From Dokdonella_A soli (lineage in GTDB: Bacteria; Pseudomonadota; Gammaproteobacteria; Xanthomonadales; Rhodanobacteraceae): DNA of 64,000 nt. The notes under the pieces are model-generated. The model was not told where the DNA came from. It saw nothing but the letters and a program-made list of their open reading frames with translations, and made no database searches. The stretch covers positions 62,001-126,000 of the forward strand of contig NZ_BAAAEU010000010.1 of the NCBI RefSeq assembly GCF_039523175.1, in the 5' to 3' direction. Shown piece by piece: positions 9,253 to 18,146 of this stretch. The first letter of the stretch is position 1. Each line of letters opens with the position of its first letter. A program made the translations under genes and the position numbers.

Positions 9253-9843
9253 ATGAAACACACTCTTCTTGCGTTGGCGACGAGCCTTCTGTTCTGCGCC
9301 GGCGCGCACGCGCAGAGCGCCGCCAGCGAGACCGAGCGCAATACCGACCAGCAGCAGCGCATCGAGCAGGGTTTGAAGTCCGGTCAGTTGTCCACCGGCG
9401 AAGCGGCCACGCTCGAGCGCCAGCAGCAACGCATCGACAACACCGAAGCGCGCGACATGCGTGACGGCACTCTCTCGGCTGCGGAAAAAGCGCGGATCCA
9501 GCGTGAGCAGAACCATGCGAGCGCCGCGATCTACCGCGACAAGCACAACGCCGTCACCGGAAATCCGGGTTCCGCGTCATCGGAGCGCATGCAGGCGGAC
9601 GTGCAGCGCAACGTCAACCAGCAGGCGCGCATCAATCAGGGCGTGCGCTCGGGACAGTTGACGAACCGCGAGGTCGGCACGCTCGAGCACGGCCAGGCCC
9701 GGGTCGATCGCAAGGAAGCCAATGCGGGTGCGGACGGCCGCGTCGGGGCAGCCGAGCAGGCGCGCATCCAGCGGTCGGAAAACCGGCAGAGCGGTCGCAT
9801 CTACCGCAAGAAGCACAACGGGAACGTGCGCGCCGGCGGCTAG
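9253..9843 (+). CDS. Exported protein with two tandem copies of a charged repeat
   Basis: A 196-residue protein with a signal peptide (MKHTLLALATSLLFCAGAHA) preceded by AGGAGA. The mature protein is almost wholly two copies of a unit of about 75 residues. Copy one has QQRIEQGLKSGQLSTGEA to AAIYRDKHN; copy two has QARINQGVRSGQLTNREV to GRIYRKKHN. The units are rich in Gln, Arg, Glu and Ala and look helical. The GQLT-x-x-E pattern followed by acidic helices is reminiscent of EF-hand-like proteins, but no complete calcium loop is seen. Function unknown. Confidence 0.65.
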   Translation: MKHTLLALATSLLFCAGAHAQSAASETERNTDQQQRIEQGLKSGQLSTGEAATLERQQQRIDNTEARDMRDGTLSAAEKARIQREQNHASAAIYRDKHNAVTGNPGSASSERMQADVQRNVNQQARINQGVRSGQLTNREVGTLEHGQARVDRKEANAGADGRVGAAEQARIQRSENRQSGRIYRKKHNGNVRAGG

Positions 9844-9879
9844 GCCGGCAGGGCGTTGCCGTGTCATGACTTTCAGCAG

Positions 9880-9908
9880 GTGCCGTGCTTCACCCCGACG
9901 CACGGCAC
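9880..9908 (+). terminator. Possible stem-loop after the repeat-protein gene
   Basis: GTGCCGTGC and GCACGGCAC form a perfect 9-bp stem with an 11-base loop, 36 bases after the stop codon. No U-run follows, so if it terminates transcription it does so weakly or with Rho. Confidence 0.3.
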
Positions 9909-9975
9909 GTGTGACGCCTAAACCAAACCGCGATTCTCCGCATCCAAGCGCCAGCATTTCGAGCGGAGGATTGCG

Positions 9976-10737
9976 ATGAATCGTTCCATTGCCCTGTTCG
10001 CATTGACGGCGCTCTGCGCTTCGACAGCGCATGCCAATGCCGATATCCGGCACGCCGGCTGCGACCTGCACAGCGACTACTCACTGAAGATCGAAGCCGA
10101 TCGCCTCGTGTTCACGCGCGGGTCCGGCCATCCGGCCGACGTGGTGATCGCGGATGGTTCACTGCGCGTCGACGGCCGTGCGATCGCGGTGAGCGCCGGC
10201 GATCGCCAGCGCCTGCGCGACATCGAGCACGGCGTTCGCGATGCGCTGCCGGACGTGAAGGCGATCACGCACGCCGCCGTCGCGATCGCGTTCGAAGCGG
10301 TCGGCGAGGTCTCGGCCGCGTTCGCCAAGGACGGCGACGCTGCGCGTGCCAGCGCATTGCGAATGGCGCGCACCGCGCACGAGCTCGATCAGCGCATCGA
10401 TGCCACCGAAGGTTTCTCCGACTGGCAGGGCGCCGACGTCGATCGCCTAGTCGGGGATGCCGCGGGCAGCCTGGCCGGCGAGATCGCCGGTACCGTCGCC
10501 GCACGCGCGGTGACCGTCGCGCTCAGTGGCGACGAGAAGGGCGCGGCCGAATTCGAGGCGCGTGCCAGCAACATCGACAAGAACATCGATCGCCTCGTCC
10601 AGAAGCGCAGCAATGAGCTGGAAGTCCGCGCCATGGGCCTGTGCTCGCGTTTGCGGGCGCTGGCGAGCCTGCAGTCCGCATTGGAACTGCGCCTGCCAGA
10701 TGGCAGCCGTCTCGATCTCGTGCACGTGGAGAACTGA
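9976..10737 (+). CDS. YggN-like DUF2884 periplasmic protein (first copy)
   Basis: A 253-residue protein with a signal peptide (MNRSIALFALTALCASTAHA). DUF2884/YggN features are visible: an N-terminal CDLHSDYSLKIEADRLVFTR strand region, the ADGSLRVDGRAIAVSAGDRQ segment, then a long helical C-terminal half with a late cysteine (MGLCSRLRAL) likely paired with the N-terminal one. A second member lies at 20955-21707. GCGGAGG precedes the ATG. The family's function is unknown. Confidence 0.75.
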   Translation: MNRSIALFALTALCASTAHANADIRHAGCDLHSDYSLKIEADRLVFTRGSGHPADVVIADGSLRVDGRAIAVSAGDRQRLRDIEHGVRDALPDVKAITHAAVAIAFEAVGEVSAAFAKDGDAARASALRMARTAHELDQRIDATEGFSDWQGADVDRLVGDAAGSLAGEIAGTVAARAVTVALSGDEKGAAEFEARASNIDKNIDRLVQKRSNELEVRAMGLCSRLRALASLQSALELRLPDGSRLDLVHVEN

Positions 10738-10853
10738 ACGGTCGTCAGCTACCGCGCGTCATTGCGCGACGCGCTTGCCGCATTGCTATCAGCAGCGCAG
10801 ACGGATCCTGACGAGGACCGCCGCCGGCCACCGGTCGGCGACGGAGCAGCAGG

Positions 10854-11486
10854 TTACGCCCATTCGGTCAGTCCCTCGATCTCGTACAGGCGCTGCCAGC
10901 TCGGCCGCGCCTTCACGCGCTGCGCGAGTGCGGCCAACGCCGGCCAGGCGGTCGCGGGCTTGGGCATGTTGCGCGACCAGCGCATCAGCATCGTCGCGTA
11001 CAGGTCCGCGATGCTGAGCTGCTCGCCGAGGATGTGCGGACCGTGCGCAGCGAGGTGCGCATCGAGCCGATCCCACACCGCCTCGATGCGCCGGCGCGCG
11101 AATTCCTTCGATTCTTTCTCATGTTCGGTCGGCGCGAAATCCTGCGGATAGAACCATTGCCGGTAGGCGGGCTGCAACGTGTTCGCGAAATGCACGACCC
11201 ATTGCAGGAACGTGGCGCGCTGCGGCGTGCCGGGCGCGGGCGCCAATGCGGCTTCCGGATGGCGCTCGGCGAGCAGCAACAGCAGCGCCGCGCATTCGTA
11301 GTGCGGCGCGCCGTCGACGACCAGGGTCGGCACCATGCCGTTCGGGTTCAGGCGCAGGTACTCGGCGCTCTTCTGCGCGTTCGTGTCGAAATCGACCTTG
11401 CGCAGCTCATGCGGCGCGCCGAGTTCGAGCAAGGTCTGGTGCACGGCCATGCTGGCGGTGCCGGGCGAGTAGTAGAGGACATACAT
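10854..11486 (-). CDS. Glutathione S-transferase family protein
   Basis: A 210-residue protein with an N-terminal thioredoxin-like domain (MYVLYYSPGTASMAVHQTLLEL; PNGMVPTLVV with the cis-proline; ECAALLLLLAERHP) and an all-alpha C-terminal domain with LGEQLSIADLYATMLMRW. The start is fixed by AAGGAG seven bases before the ATG; the longer frame upstream is rejected. The Ser/Tyr residues near position 7 are candidate glutathione-activating groups. The substrate cannot be inferred. It converges with the first YggN-like gene. Confidence 0.88.
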   Translation of the reverse strand: MYVLYYSPGTASMAVHQTLLELGAPHELRKVDFDTNAQKSAEYLRLNPNGMVPTLVVDGAPHYECAALLLLLAERHPEAALAPAPGTPQRATFLQWVVHFANTLQPAYRQWFYPQDFAPTEHEKESKEFARRRIEAVWDRLDAHLAAHGPHILGEQLSIADLYATMLMRWSRNMPKPATAWPALAALAQRVKARPSWQRLYEIEGLTEWA

Positions 11487-11587
11487 GCGGGAAGCTCCTT
11501 CGTGCGTCGTCGTGGCCACCAGCCGGCGTGTACGCCGGCGACTGCAGGCTTGGTAGCCTATACGGGTTCGTTGATCGAGGATGCGGG

Positions 11588-12481
11588 ATGACCGATCGTC
11601 TGCGCGAATTCTACGCATCGCTGGACACCCATGCGTTCGCCGACATGGTGTTCGCGTGGAGCGGCCGGCTGCTGATCGCGCTGTTGATCCTGCTGGTCGG
11701 CTGGTGGCTCGCGCGCCGCGTTGCCATGGCCGTGCAGCGCGTGCTGGCACGCGCCGGCGCCGATCCGTTGCTGGGCCATTTCCTGTACAACCTGGTGCTG
11801 GTGCTGCTGCTCGCCGTGGTCGTCACCGGCGCGCTCGACCGCATCGGCGTGCCGACCGCCTCGCTGCTGGCCGCGCTCGGCGCCGCCGGCCTCGCGATCG
11901 GCCTCGCCTTGCAGGGTTCGCTGTCGCATCTTGCAGCGGGCGTGCTGCTGATGGTGTTCCGTCCGTTCCGCGTCGGCCAGTACGTCGAGATCGCCGGCGT
12001 CGGCGGCACCGTGCAGGACGTCAGCCTGATGCACACGCGCCTGCTGACGCCGGACAACCGCGAGGTCGTGCTGCCGAACGGCAAGGTCGCGGGCGACGCG
12101 ATCGTGAACTACAGCGCGCGCGGCACGCGGCGCCTCGACCTCGTCGTCGGCATCGGCTATGGCGATGACATCGGCAAGGCGATCGCCGTCGTGCGCGAAC
12201 TGCTCGGCGCGGAACCGCGCGTGCTGGCCGATCCGCCCGCGGATGTCGCGGTGATGCAGCTTGCCGATTCGAGCGTGAACCTCGCGATCCGGCCATGGGT
12301 GAAGTCGGGAGAGTACTGGTCCGTGCAGACCACGCTGCTGCGCGCGATCAAGGAACGCTTCGATGCCCAGGGCATCAGCATTCCGGTTCCGCGGCGGGAG
12401 GTGGTGCTGCATGTGGCGCGAGATGCGTCGGCGCTTGCGAACGGAGCGTCAAACCCATCCCCACCCAAACCCTCCCCTTGA
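11588..12481 (+). CDS. Small-conductance mechanosensitive channel (MscS family)
   Basis: Inner-membrane tension-gated channel that releases solutes on osmotic downshock. The 297-residue product has three N-terminal helices (about 20-40, 60-80, 86-115). The pore-lining TM3 is AALGAAGLAIGLALQGSL, followed by the FRPFRVGQYVEI beta domain and DNREVVLPNGKVAGDAIVN. The start at MTDRLREFY follows CGGG. The last residues (SNPSPPKPSP) and the stop codon come from a repeat element, see the repeat at 12454. Confidence 0.92.
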   Translation: MTDRLREFYASLDTHAFADMVFAWSGRLLIALLILLVGWWLARRVAMAVQRVLARAGADPLLGHFLYNLVLVLLLAVVVTGALDRIGVPTASLLAALGAAGLAIGLALQGSLSHLAAGVLLMVFRPFRVGQYVEIAGVGGTVQDVSLMHTRLLTPDNREVVLPNGKVAGDAIVNYSARGTRRLDLVVGIGYGDDIGKAIAVVRELLGAEPRVLADPPADVAVMQLADSSVNLAIRPWVKSGEYWSVQTTLLRAIKERFDAQGISIPVPRREVVLHVARDASALANGASNPSPPKPSP

Positions 12482-12491
12482 AGGGGAGGGC
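12454..12491 (+). repeat. Palindromic repeat (family A) overlapping the mscS stop; probable terminator
   Basis: CCCTCCCCTT and AAGGGGAGGG are perfect 10-bp arms around one base, preceded by CATCCCCACCCAAA. The mscS TGA lies at the centre of the palindrome. The same element occurs inverted in lpdA (15604-15735) and, degenerate, before trpD (40814-40860). It separates two convergent genes and could end both transcripts, although no long U-run is present. Confidence 0.75.
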
Positions 12492-12512
12492 TTAACCGCA
12501 AAGGCAAGTCAG

Positions 12513-13817
12513 TCAGCGGGCGGCGGGCGATTTGACGATCGCGCCGCCCTTCATCACGAAACTCACGTGCTCGAGCGCGGCGACGCTGGCGAGCGGATCA
12601 CCGTCGACCGCGACCAGGTCGGCGTAGTAGCCCGGCTTCACGGCGCCGACCTTGTCCGACCAGCCCAGCAGGTCCGCCGCGTTCGTCGTCGCGGCCTGGA
12701 TCGCCTGCATCGGCGTCATGCCCCATTCGACCATCTTCGCGAACTGCTTGCCGTTCCAGCCGTGCGGGTAGACGCCGGCGTCAGTGCCGAACGCGAGCTT
12801 CTCGCCGGCCTTGACTGCACGGCGGAAACTCTCACGCTGCAGGCGGCCGACTTTCTTCTCTTTCTCGATCGTGCTCGCCGGAAAACCGAGGCGCGTGTAC
12901 TCGGCGAGGATGTAGTCGTCGTTGTAGACGTCGAAGACCAGATATGTGCCGTGCTGCTTCGCGAGCTTCAGGCCCTCGTCGTCGATCAGGCTGGAGTGCT
13001 CGATCGAGTCAACGCCGGCCTTGATCGCCATCTTGATGGCCTCGGAGCCGTGTGCGTGCGCGGCCACGCGCTTGCCCCAGCGGTGCGACTCGTCGACGAT
13101 CGCGTCCATTTCGGCCTGCGAATATTGCGGCGCGCCGACCGATTCCTCGGCGCTGAGCACGCCGGCGCTGGCCATGAACTTGATCACGTCGGCACCGCGC
13201 TTGACGTCCTCGCGCACGCGCCGCCGCACCGCATCGACGCCGTCGGCGACGCCGGTTTCGCCGTGGAACTCGATATACGGCGAGAATCCCGTCGTGTCGT
13301 CGGCGTGGCCGCCGGTCGCGCCGAGCGGCAGGGTCGCGGCGAGGATGCGCGGGCCGGCGATGTCGCCGCGGTTGATCGCGTTGCGCAGGGCAACGTCGAT
13401 GTATTCGGCGGACCCCAGGTTGCGCACGGTCGTGAAGCCGGCTTCGAGCGTGCGCTTCGCGAACACGTGCGCGCTGACCGCGAAATCGATCGCGCTCATC
13501 TGCAGCACGTCCTTGTAATAGTTGCCGGATGACTGCGTCGGATCGCTGGCCAGATGCACGTGGCAATCGATCAGGCCCGGCAGCAGGGTCGCGTTGCCGA
13601 GGTCGATGCGCATGTAGCCGTCCGGCACCTGACCGTCGCTGCGCACTTCCTTGATGCGCTCGCCCTCGATCAGCACCAGCGGATGGTCGATCACCTTGCC
13701 CTGCTCTGGCGCGACGAGATGCGCGGCGCTGACCGCGATCCGGGTTGGCGCAGGCTCCGCTGCGGATGCGATGCCCGCGAGAGCGACGACTACGAAGGTG
13801 GACACATGGAGGCGCAT
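12513..13817 (-). CDS. Exported amidohydrolase (imidazolonepropionase/prolidase-like)
   Basis: Metal-dependent hydrolase of the amidohydrolase superfamily, 434 residues. A signal peptide (MRLHVSTFVVVALAGIASA) sets the start. Metal ligands are visible: HVH in LIDCHVHLAS near residue 86, KFMASAG with a likely bridging lysine, HAHG, then EHSSLIDDE, and FGTDAGVYP near residue 343. The pattern resembles Xaa-Pro dipeptidase-type members, but the substrate cannot be assigned. It is divergent from aceF across 158 bases. Confidence 0.85.
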   Translation of the reverse strand: MRLHVSTFVVVALAGIASAAEPAPTRIAVSAAHLVAPEQGKVIDHPLVLIEGERIKEVRSDGQVPDGYMRIDLGNATLLPGLIDCHVHLASDPTQSSGNYYKDVLQMSAIDFAVSAHVFAKRTLEAGFTTVRNLGSAEYIDVALRNAINRGDIAGPRILAATLPLGATGGHADDTTGFSPYIEFHGETGVADGVDAVRRRVREDVKRGADVIKFMASAGVLSAEESVGAPQYSQAEMDAIVDESHRWGKRVAAHAHGSEAIKMAIKAGVDSIEHSSLIDDEGLKLAKQHGTYLVFDVYNDDYILAEYTRLGFPASTIEKEKKVGRLQRESFRRAVKAGEKLAFGTDAGVYPHGWNGKQFAKMVEWGMTPMQAIQAATTNAADLLGWSDKVGAVKPGYYADLVAVDGDPLASVAALEHVSFVMKGGAIVKSPAAR

Positions 13818-13975
13818 GCAGGAATTCCGGTAACGGGAAGCGCCGCAATCTAGCAGGTCCGGTGCTCGCGACCTCTGTGCCGGAACGCACGATCGCGTGT
13901 GATCCACGCGTGGCATGACGGCGCGCACCCAAATCGGCGAAACTTGGCGTTCTGCATCACGATTCGGAGCAAGGC

Positions 13976-15331
13976 ATGGCCGTCCAGGAAGCGAAGGTGC
14001 CGGATATCGGCAACTACACCAACGTGCCCGTCATTGAAGTGCTGGTGAAAGCCGGCGATACGGTCAGCAAGGACCAGGGCCTGGTCACGCTCGAATCGGA
14101 CAAGGCGACGATGGAAGTGCCGGCGCCGTTCGACGGCGTGGTCAAGGAGGTCAAGGTCAAGGTTGGCGACGAGATCGCGGAAGGTTTCGTGGTCGCGCTG
14201 ATCGAGACCGGCGCGGCCGCATCGGCCCAGGTCGCCGCACCCGCGCCGGCCGCTGAGCCCGCGAAGGCGGCTCCGGCCGCGGCACCGCCTGCGCCCGCGA
14301 AGGTCGAGCCGGTGAAATCCGCCCCCGCACCGACGACAGAGACGCGGTCCGATGCCGCTCCGCGCACGCCACCGGTGCCGTTCGACGCCAGCGCGGTGAT
14401 GCCGGACCAGGTGCCGTATGCGAGCCCGGCCGTGCGCCTGATCGCGCGTGAACTCGGCGTCGATCTCACCCAGGTCAAGGGCAGCGAGCGCAAGGGCCGC
14501 ATCACCAAGCAGGATGTGCGCGCGTTCGTGAAGCAGATCCTCACCGGCGGCGCGGCGCGCGGTGCGGTGTCCAGCGGCGCGGTCGGCGGCGGACTGAACC
14601 TGTTGCCGTGGCCGAACGTGGATTTCGCGAAGTTCGGCGAGGTCGAGTCGAAACCGCTGTCGAAGATCAAGAAGATCTCCGGCGCGAACCTCGCGCGCAA
14701 CTGGGTGATGATCCCGCACGTCACCCAGCACGACGACGCCGATGTCACCGATCTCGAAGCGCTGCGTGTCGCGCTGAACAAGGAAAACGAGAAGGCCGGC
14801 ATCAAGCTGACCATGCTCGCGTTCCTGATCAAGGCGGTCGTCGCCGCGCTGAAGAAGTATCCGGACTTCAACGCCTCGCTCGACGCCAGCGGCGAGAACC
14901 TGGTCCTCAAGAAATACTTCCACATCGGCTTCGCCGCGGACACGCCGAACGGCTTGGTCGTGCCGGTGCTGAAGGACGCCGACAAGAAAGGCGTCATCGA
15001 GATCGCGCAGGAAACCGGCGAACTCGCGAAGAAGGCGCGCGAAGGCAAGCTCGGCCCCGCCGAGATGTCCGGCGGCTGCTTCTCGATCTCCTCGCTCGGC
15101 GGCATCGGCGGCACCGCGTTCACGCCGATCGTCAACGCGCCCGAGGTCGCGATCCTCGGCGTGTCGAAGTCGGCGATGAAACCGGTGTGGGACGGCAAGG
15201 CGTTCCAGCCGCGCCTGATCCTGCCGCTCTCGCTCAGCTACGACCACCGTGTAATCGACGGTGCCTCGGCGGCGCGCTTCACCGCGTATCTCGGCCAGGT
15301 GCTGGCCGATATGCGGCGCGTGCTGCTCTGA
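13976..15331 (+). CDS. aceF: Dihydrolipoamide acetyltransferase, E2 of pyruvate dehydrogenase
   Basis: Transfers the acetyl group from lipoyl to CoA as the core of pyruvate dehydrogenase. The 451-residue product has a single lipoyl domain with lipoylated Lys43 in ESDKATMEV, an Ala/Pro-rich linker, a peripheral-subunit-binding domain at about 143-180 (YASPAVRLIARELGVD), and the catalytic domain ending SYDHRVIDGASAARF with the His-x3-Asp-Gly active site. E. coli E2 has three lipoyl domains, so this is a short form. lpdA follows 15 bases on. No aceE is in the window. Confidence 0.95.
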   Translation: MAVQEAKVPDIGNYTNVPVIEVLVKAGDTVSKDQGLVTLESDKATMEVPAPFDGVVKEVKVKVGDEIAEGFVVALIETGAAASAQVAAPAPAAEPAKAAPAAAPPAPAKVEPVKSAPAPTTETRSDAAPRTPPVPFDASAVMPDQVPYASPAVRLIARELGVDLTQVKGSERKGRITKQDVRAFVKQILTGGAARGAVSSGAVGGGLNLLPWPNVDFAKFGEVESKPLSKIKKISGANLARNWVMIPHVTQHDDADVTDLEALRVALNKENEKAGIKLTMLAFLIKAVVAALKKYPDFNASLDASGENLVLKKYFHIGFAADTPNGLVVPVLKDADKKGVIEIAQETGELAKKAREGKLGPAEMSGGCFSISSLGGIGGTAFTPIVNAPEVAILGVSKSAMKPVWDGKAFQPRLILPLSLSYDHRVIDGASAARFTAYLGQVLADMRRVLL

Positions 15332-15346
15332 GGCGCGGAGAACGAC

Positions 15347-17203
15347 ATGGCGAATACGGTTGAAGTCAAAGTCCCCGACATCGGAAATTTCAAGGGTGTG
15401 CCGGTCATCGAGATCCTGGTCAAGCCGGGCGACACGGTGGCCAAGGATCAGGGCCTGGTCACGCTCGAATCCGACAAGGCGACGATGGAGGTGCCGTCGA
15501 GCGTCGCCGGTGTCGTGAAGGAAGTGCGCGTCAAGCTCAACGACGAGGTCGCCGAAGGTGCCGTGGTTGCGGTGATCGAGACGCAGGGTGCCACCGCTTT
15601 GAAGTCCTCTCCCTCGACGGGGGAGGATTCGGGTGGGGGTACGGCGCCGAGGGCATCTGCAGTAGAAGCCAAAGGCAGTGCCGCTGGCGCGGCGCCACCC
15701 CCATCCCAACCTTCCCCCGTCAAGGGGGAAGGGGCAAAGGCGTCTGCCACTGCGCCTGCTCCCGGCGCTACAGCGGATTCCGGCCGCAAGGCCGACATCG
15801 AATGCCAGGTCGTCGTGCTCGGCTCCGGTCCGGGCGGTTACACCGCCGCGTTCCGCGCCGCCGATCTCGGCCAGAACACTGTGCTGATCGAGCGTTACGC
15901 GGCGCTCGGCGGCGTCTGCCTCAACGTCGGCTGCATTCCATCGAAGGCGCTGCTGCATGCGGCGCGCGTGATCGATGAAGCCGCGCACGCATCCGATATC
16001 GGCATCACGTTCAGCGCACCGAAGATCGATCTCGACAAGCTGCGCCAATCCAAGGACAAGGTCGTTGCGCAGATGGTCGGCGGTCTCGGTGGCATGGCCA
16101 AGCAGCGCAAGGTCACGGTCGTGCAGGGCACCGGCCGTTTCATCTCGCCGCACGAGATCGAGGTCGAGACGAAGGGCGGCAAGAAACTCGTGCGCTTCGA
16201 GAACGCGATCATCGCGGCCGGTTCGCAGGCGGTGAAGCTGCCCGGTTTCCCGTGGGACGACCCGCGCATGATGGATTCGACCGACGCGCTGGATCTCGCC
16301 GACATCCCGAAGACACTGCTGGTCGTCGGCGGCGGCATCATCGGCCTCGAGATGGCTTGCGTGTACGACGCACTCGGCAGTGAGGTCACCGTCGTCGAAC
16401 TGCTCGACCAGCTGATGCCGGGCACCGATCCGGACCTGGTGCGTCCGCTGCAGCAGCGTTTGTCGAAGCGCTACGCCGGCATCCATCTCAAGGTCAAGGT
16501 CGCGAAGATCGAGGCGCAGAAGAATGGCCTCAAGGCGACCTTCGAAGGCGAGAAGGCGCCCGATCCACAGGTCTACGATCGCGTGCTCGTCGCGATCGGA
16601 CGCTCGGCGAACGGCAACAAGATCGGCGCGGACAAGGCCGGTGTGAACGTCACGGAGCGCGGCTTCATCCCGGTCGACCGGCAGATGCGCACCAACGTGC
16701 CGCACATCTTCGCGATCGGCGACCTCGTCGGCCAGCCGATGCTCGCGCACAAGGCGACGCACGAGGGCAAGGTCGCCGCCGAAGTCGCAGCCGGGCAGAA
16801 AAGCGAGTTCGTCGCGCGCGTGGTGCCGAGCGTCGCCTACACCGATCCCGAGATCGCCTGGGTCGGCCTCACCGAGACCGAGGCGAAGAAGCAGGGCATT
16901 GCCTACGGCATCGGCAAGTTCCCGCACGCGGCGTCAGGCCGCGCAGTCGGCATCGGCCGCACCGAAGGCTTCACCAAGCTGATCTTCGACGAGGCCACGC
17001 ACCGCGTGATCGGCGCCGGCATCGTCGCGCCGAACGCCGGTGATCTGATCGCCGAGATCGCACTCGCGATCGAGATGGGCTGCGAGGCCGCGGATATCGG
17101 CCTGACCATCCATCCGCATCCGACCTTGAGCGAATCGGTCGGCATGGCGGCGGAGGTGTACGAGGGGACGATTACGGATTTGTATATTCCGAAAAAGCGC
17201 TGA
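15347..17203 (+). CDS. lpdA: Dihydrolipoyl dehydrogenase (E3) with N-terminal lipoyl domain
   Basis: Flavoprotein that reoxidises dihydrolipoamide with NAD+. The 618 residues comprise a lipoyl domain (1-80, Lys44), a linker (about 81-145), then a complete E3: FAD site GSGPGGYTAAFRAADLG, redox disulfide in GGVCLNVGCIPSK, NAD site VVGGGIIGLEMA, and the His-Glu catalytic region HPHPTLSES. The lipoyl-E3 fusion is typical of Xanthomonas and Neisseria. The linker contains two inverted copies of a chromosomal palindromic repeat, which is unusual. It is in an operon with aceF. Confidence 0.96.
   Translation: MANTVEVKVPDIGNFKGVPVIEILVKPGDTVAKDQGLVTLESDKATMEVPSSVAGVVKEVRVKLNDEVAEGAVVAVIETQGATALKSSPSTGEDSGGGTAPRASAVEAKGSAAGAAPPPSQPSPVKGEGAKASATAPAPGATADSGRKADIECQVVVLGSGPGGYTAAFRAADLGQNTVLIERYAALGGVCLNVGCIPSKALLHAARVIDEAAHASDIGITFSAPKIDLDKLRQSKDKVVAQMVGGLGGMAKQRKVTVVQGTGRFISPHEIEVETKGGKKLVRFENAIIAAGSQAVKLPGFPWDDPRMMDSTDALDLADIPKTLLVVGGGIIGLEMACVYDALGSEVTVVELLDQLMPGTDPDLVRPLQQRLSKRYAGIHLKVKVAKIEAQKNGLKATFEGEKAPDPQVYDRVLVAIGRSANGNKIGADKAGVNVTERGFIPVDRQMRTNVPHIFAIGDLVGQPMLAHKATHEGKVAAEVAAGQKSEFVARVVPSVAYTDPEIAWVGLTETEAKKQGIAYGIGKFPHAASGRAVGIGRTEGFTKLIFDEATHRVIGAGIVAPNAGDLIAEIALAIEMGCEAADIGLTIHPHPTLSESVGMAAEVYEGTITDLYIPKKR
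15604..15735 (+). repeat. Inverted pair of family A repeats inside the lpdA linker
   Basis: One copy (15604-15640) reads CCCTCGACGGGGGAGG followed by GGGTGGGGGT. The other (15696-15735) is its near reverse complement: CACCCCCATCCCAACC then TTCCCCCGTCAAGGGGGAA. They match the element at the end of mscS. They are translated in frame as SSPSTGEDSGGG and PPSQPSPVKGEG, flexible linker-like peptides. Confidence 0.8.
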
Positions 17204-17430
17204 GGGATTGGAAGGACACGTCAGCGCGCCAGCCTCGCACGTCAATGATGGATCGCCGATCCTTCCCTGACGATGGCCGCGCGTTGACGCTCTCCTGACC
17301 GCGGCGTAGCGTGCGCGCCTCAGCCTCCCATCTGCACGGCCGTTTCCAGACGCGGCCGGAGAGTTCCGGCGCTCCCGACCGCGCCCCATGAGCCGGAACG
17401 TCGGGCACCTTTGTGCCCAGGGAGAGCACC

Positions 17431-17865
17431 ATGCACCGCTTGATCCGTGGATTCGTGTTCGCCGTCATCCCGGCTGCCGTCGCGATGATGGCTGTTGCTC
17501 CGCGCAGCGCGGCGGCAACCGAGCCAGGCACCACCCTTATCGGCATCTATCGCGTCGCGGCGGGCAAGCACACTGAATTCCTGAAATGGCAGGCCGCCCG
17601 CGATGCGATCGATAAACAGGCAGGCGTGCCGCAGGCGCAGTGGTATGCGCATACGGACGGCGATTCGTGGGACTACCTTTCGGTAGGACCGGTCCTGTCG
17701 GACGCGCAGCAGAAGAAGGTGGACGAGGCGACCCGCGCCAAGGGCATGGCGCTCGGCTTCAAGGCCAGTCTCGAGTTTCGCCAGTACATCAGTTCGCACA
17801 CCGACACCTATGCCATTGGGCCGATGACGGTCACGGAACTGTCGGCGATGGCCAGCGGGAAGTGA
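17431..17865 (+). CDS. Exported protein, possibly alpha/beta-barrel (ABM/NIPSNAP-like)
   Basis: A 144-residue protein. The start is chosen at the ATG preceded by GGGAGAG, which opens a signal peptide (MHRLIRGFVFAVIPAAVAMM, cleavage near SAAA). The mature sequence TTLIGIYRVAAGKHTEFLKW, then WYAHTDGDSWDYLSVGPV, resembles dimeric alpha/beta-barrel proteins that sense or modify small molecules, but the match is by eye only. The neighbouring gene on the opposite strand is also ABM-like. Confidence 0.55.
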   Translation: MHRLIRGFVFAVIPAAVAMMAVAPRSAAATEPGTTLIGIYRVAAGKHTEFLKWQAARDAIDKQAGVPQAQWYAHTDGDSWDYLSVGPVLSDAQQKKVDEATRAKGMALGFKASLEFRQYISSHTDTYAIGPMTVTELSAMASGK

Positions 17866-17965
17866 CCCTGGAAGTCTGCGGAGCGGGCGGTGAAAAGCGC
17901 CCGCTCCACGGACGATTTGCGGGCGACGACGGCTCTCTGGCTTGCCCCGACCTGCTGAGCAGGCC

Positions 17966-18042
17966 GTAGGTTGGGGTGAGCCTGCGAACCCCAACGCTTC
18001 CACCCGCCGATGTTGGGCATCGCTACGCTCAGCCCAACCTAC
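17966..18042. repeat. Inverted pair of GTAGGTTGGG-type intergenic repeats (family B)
   Basis: The left copy begins GTAGGTTGGGGTGAGCCTGC; the right ends CTACGCTCAGCCCAACCTAC, its near reverse complement. Each copy is itself a small palindrome (TTGGGGT with ACCCCAA). Such elements are, from memory, widespread in proteobacterial genomes. It lies between two convergent genes in a 281-base gap that otherwise shows nothing recognisable. Confidence 0.75.
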
Positions 18043-18146
18043 AAGTCGGCGGCGCGGGTGCAAACAACTCGATATCGCTCGCGCAGTGTGCAGATCGGCG
18101 CGGCCGGTTTTGCCGCCGCGGCTGGCCTGTCGATCGCGCGCGGACT

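Noticed and set aside
13850..16927. A 1025-codon open frame on the minus strand
   Set aside because: Antisense shadow of aceF-lpdA, rich in Arg/His/Asp, with no domain; the sense genes are certain.
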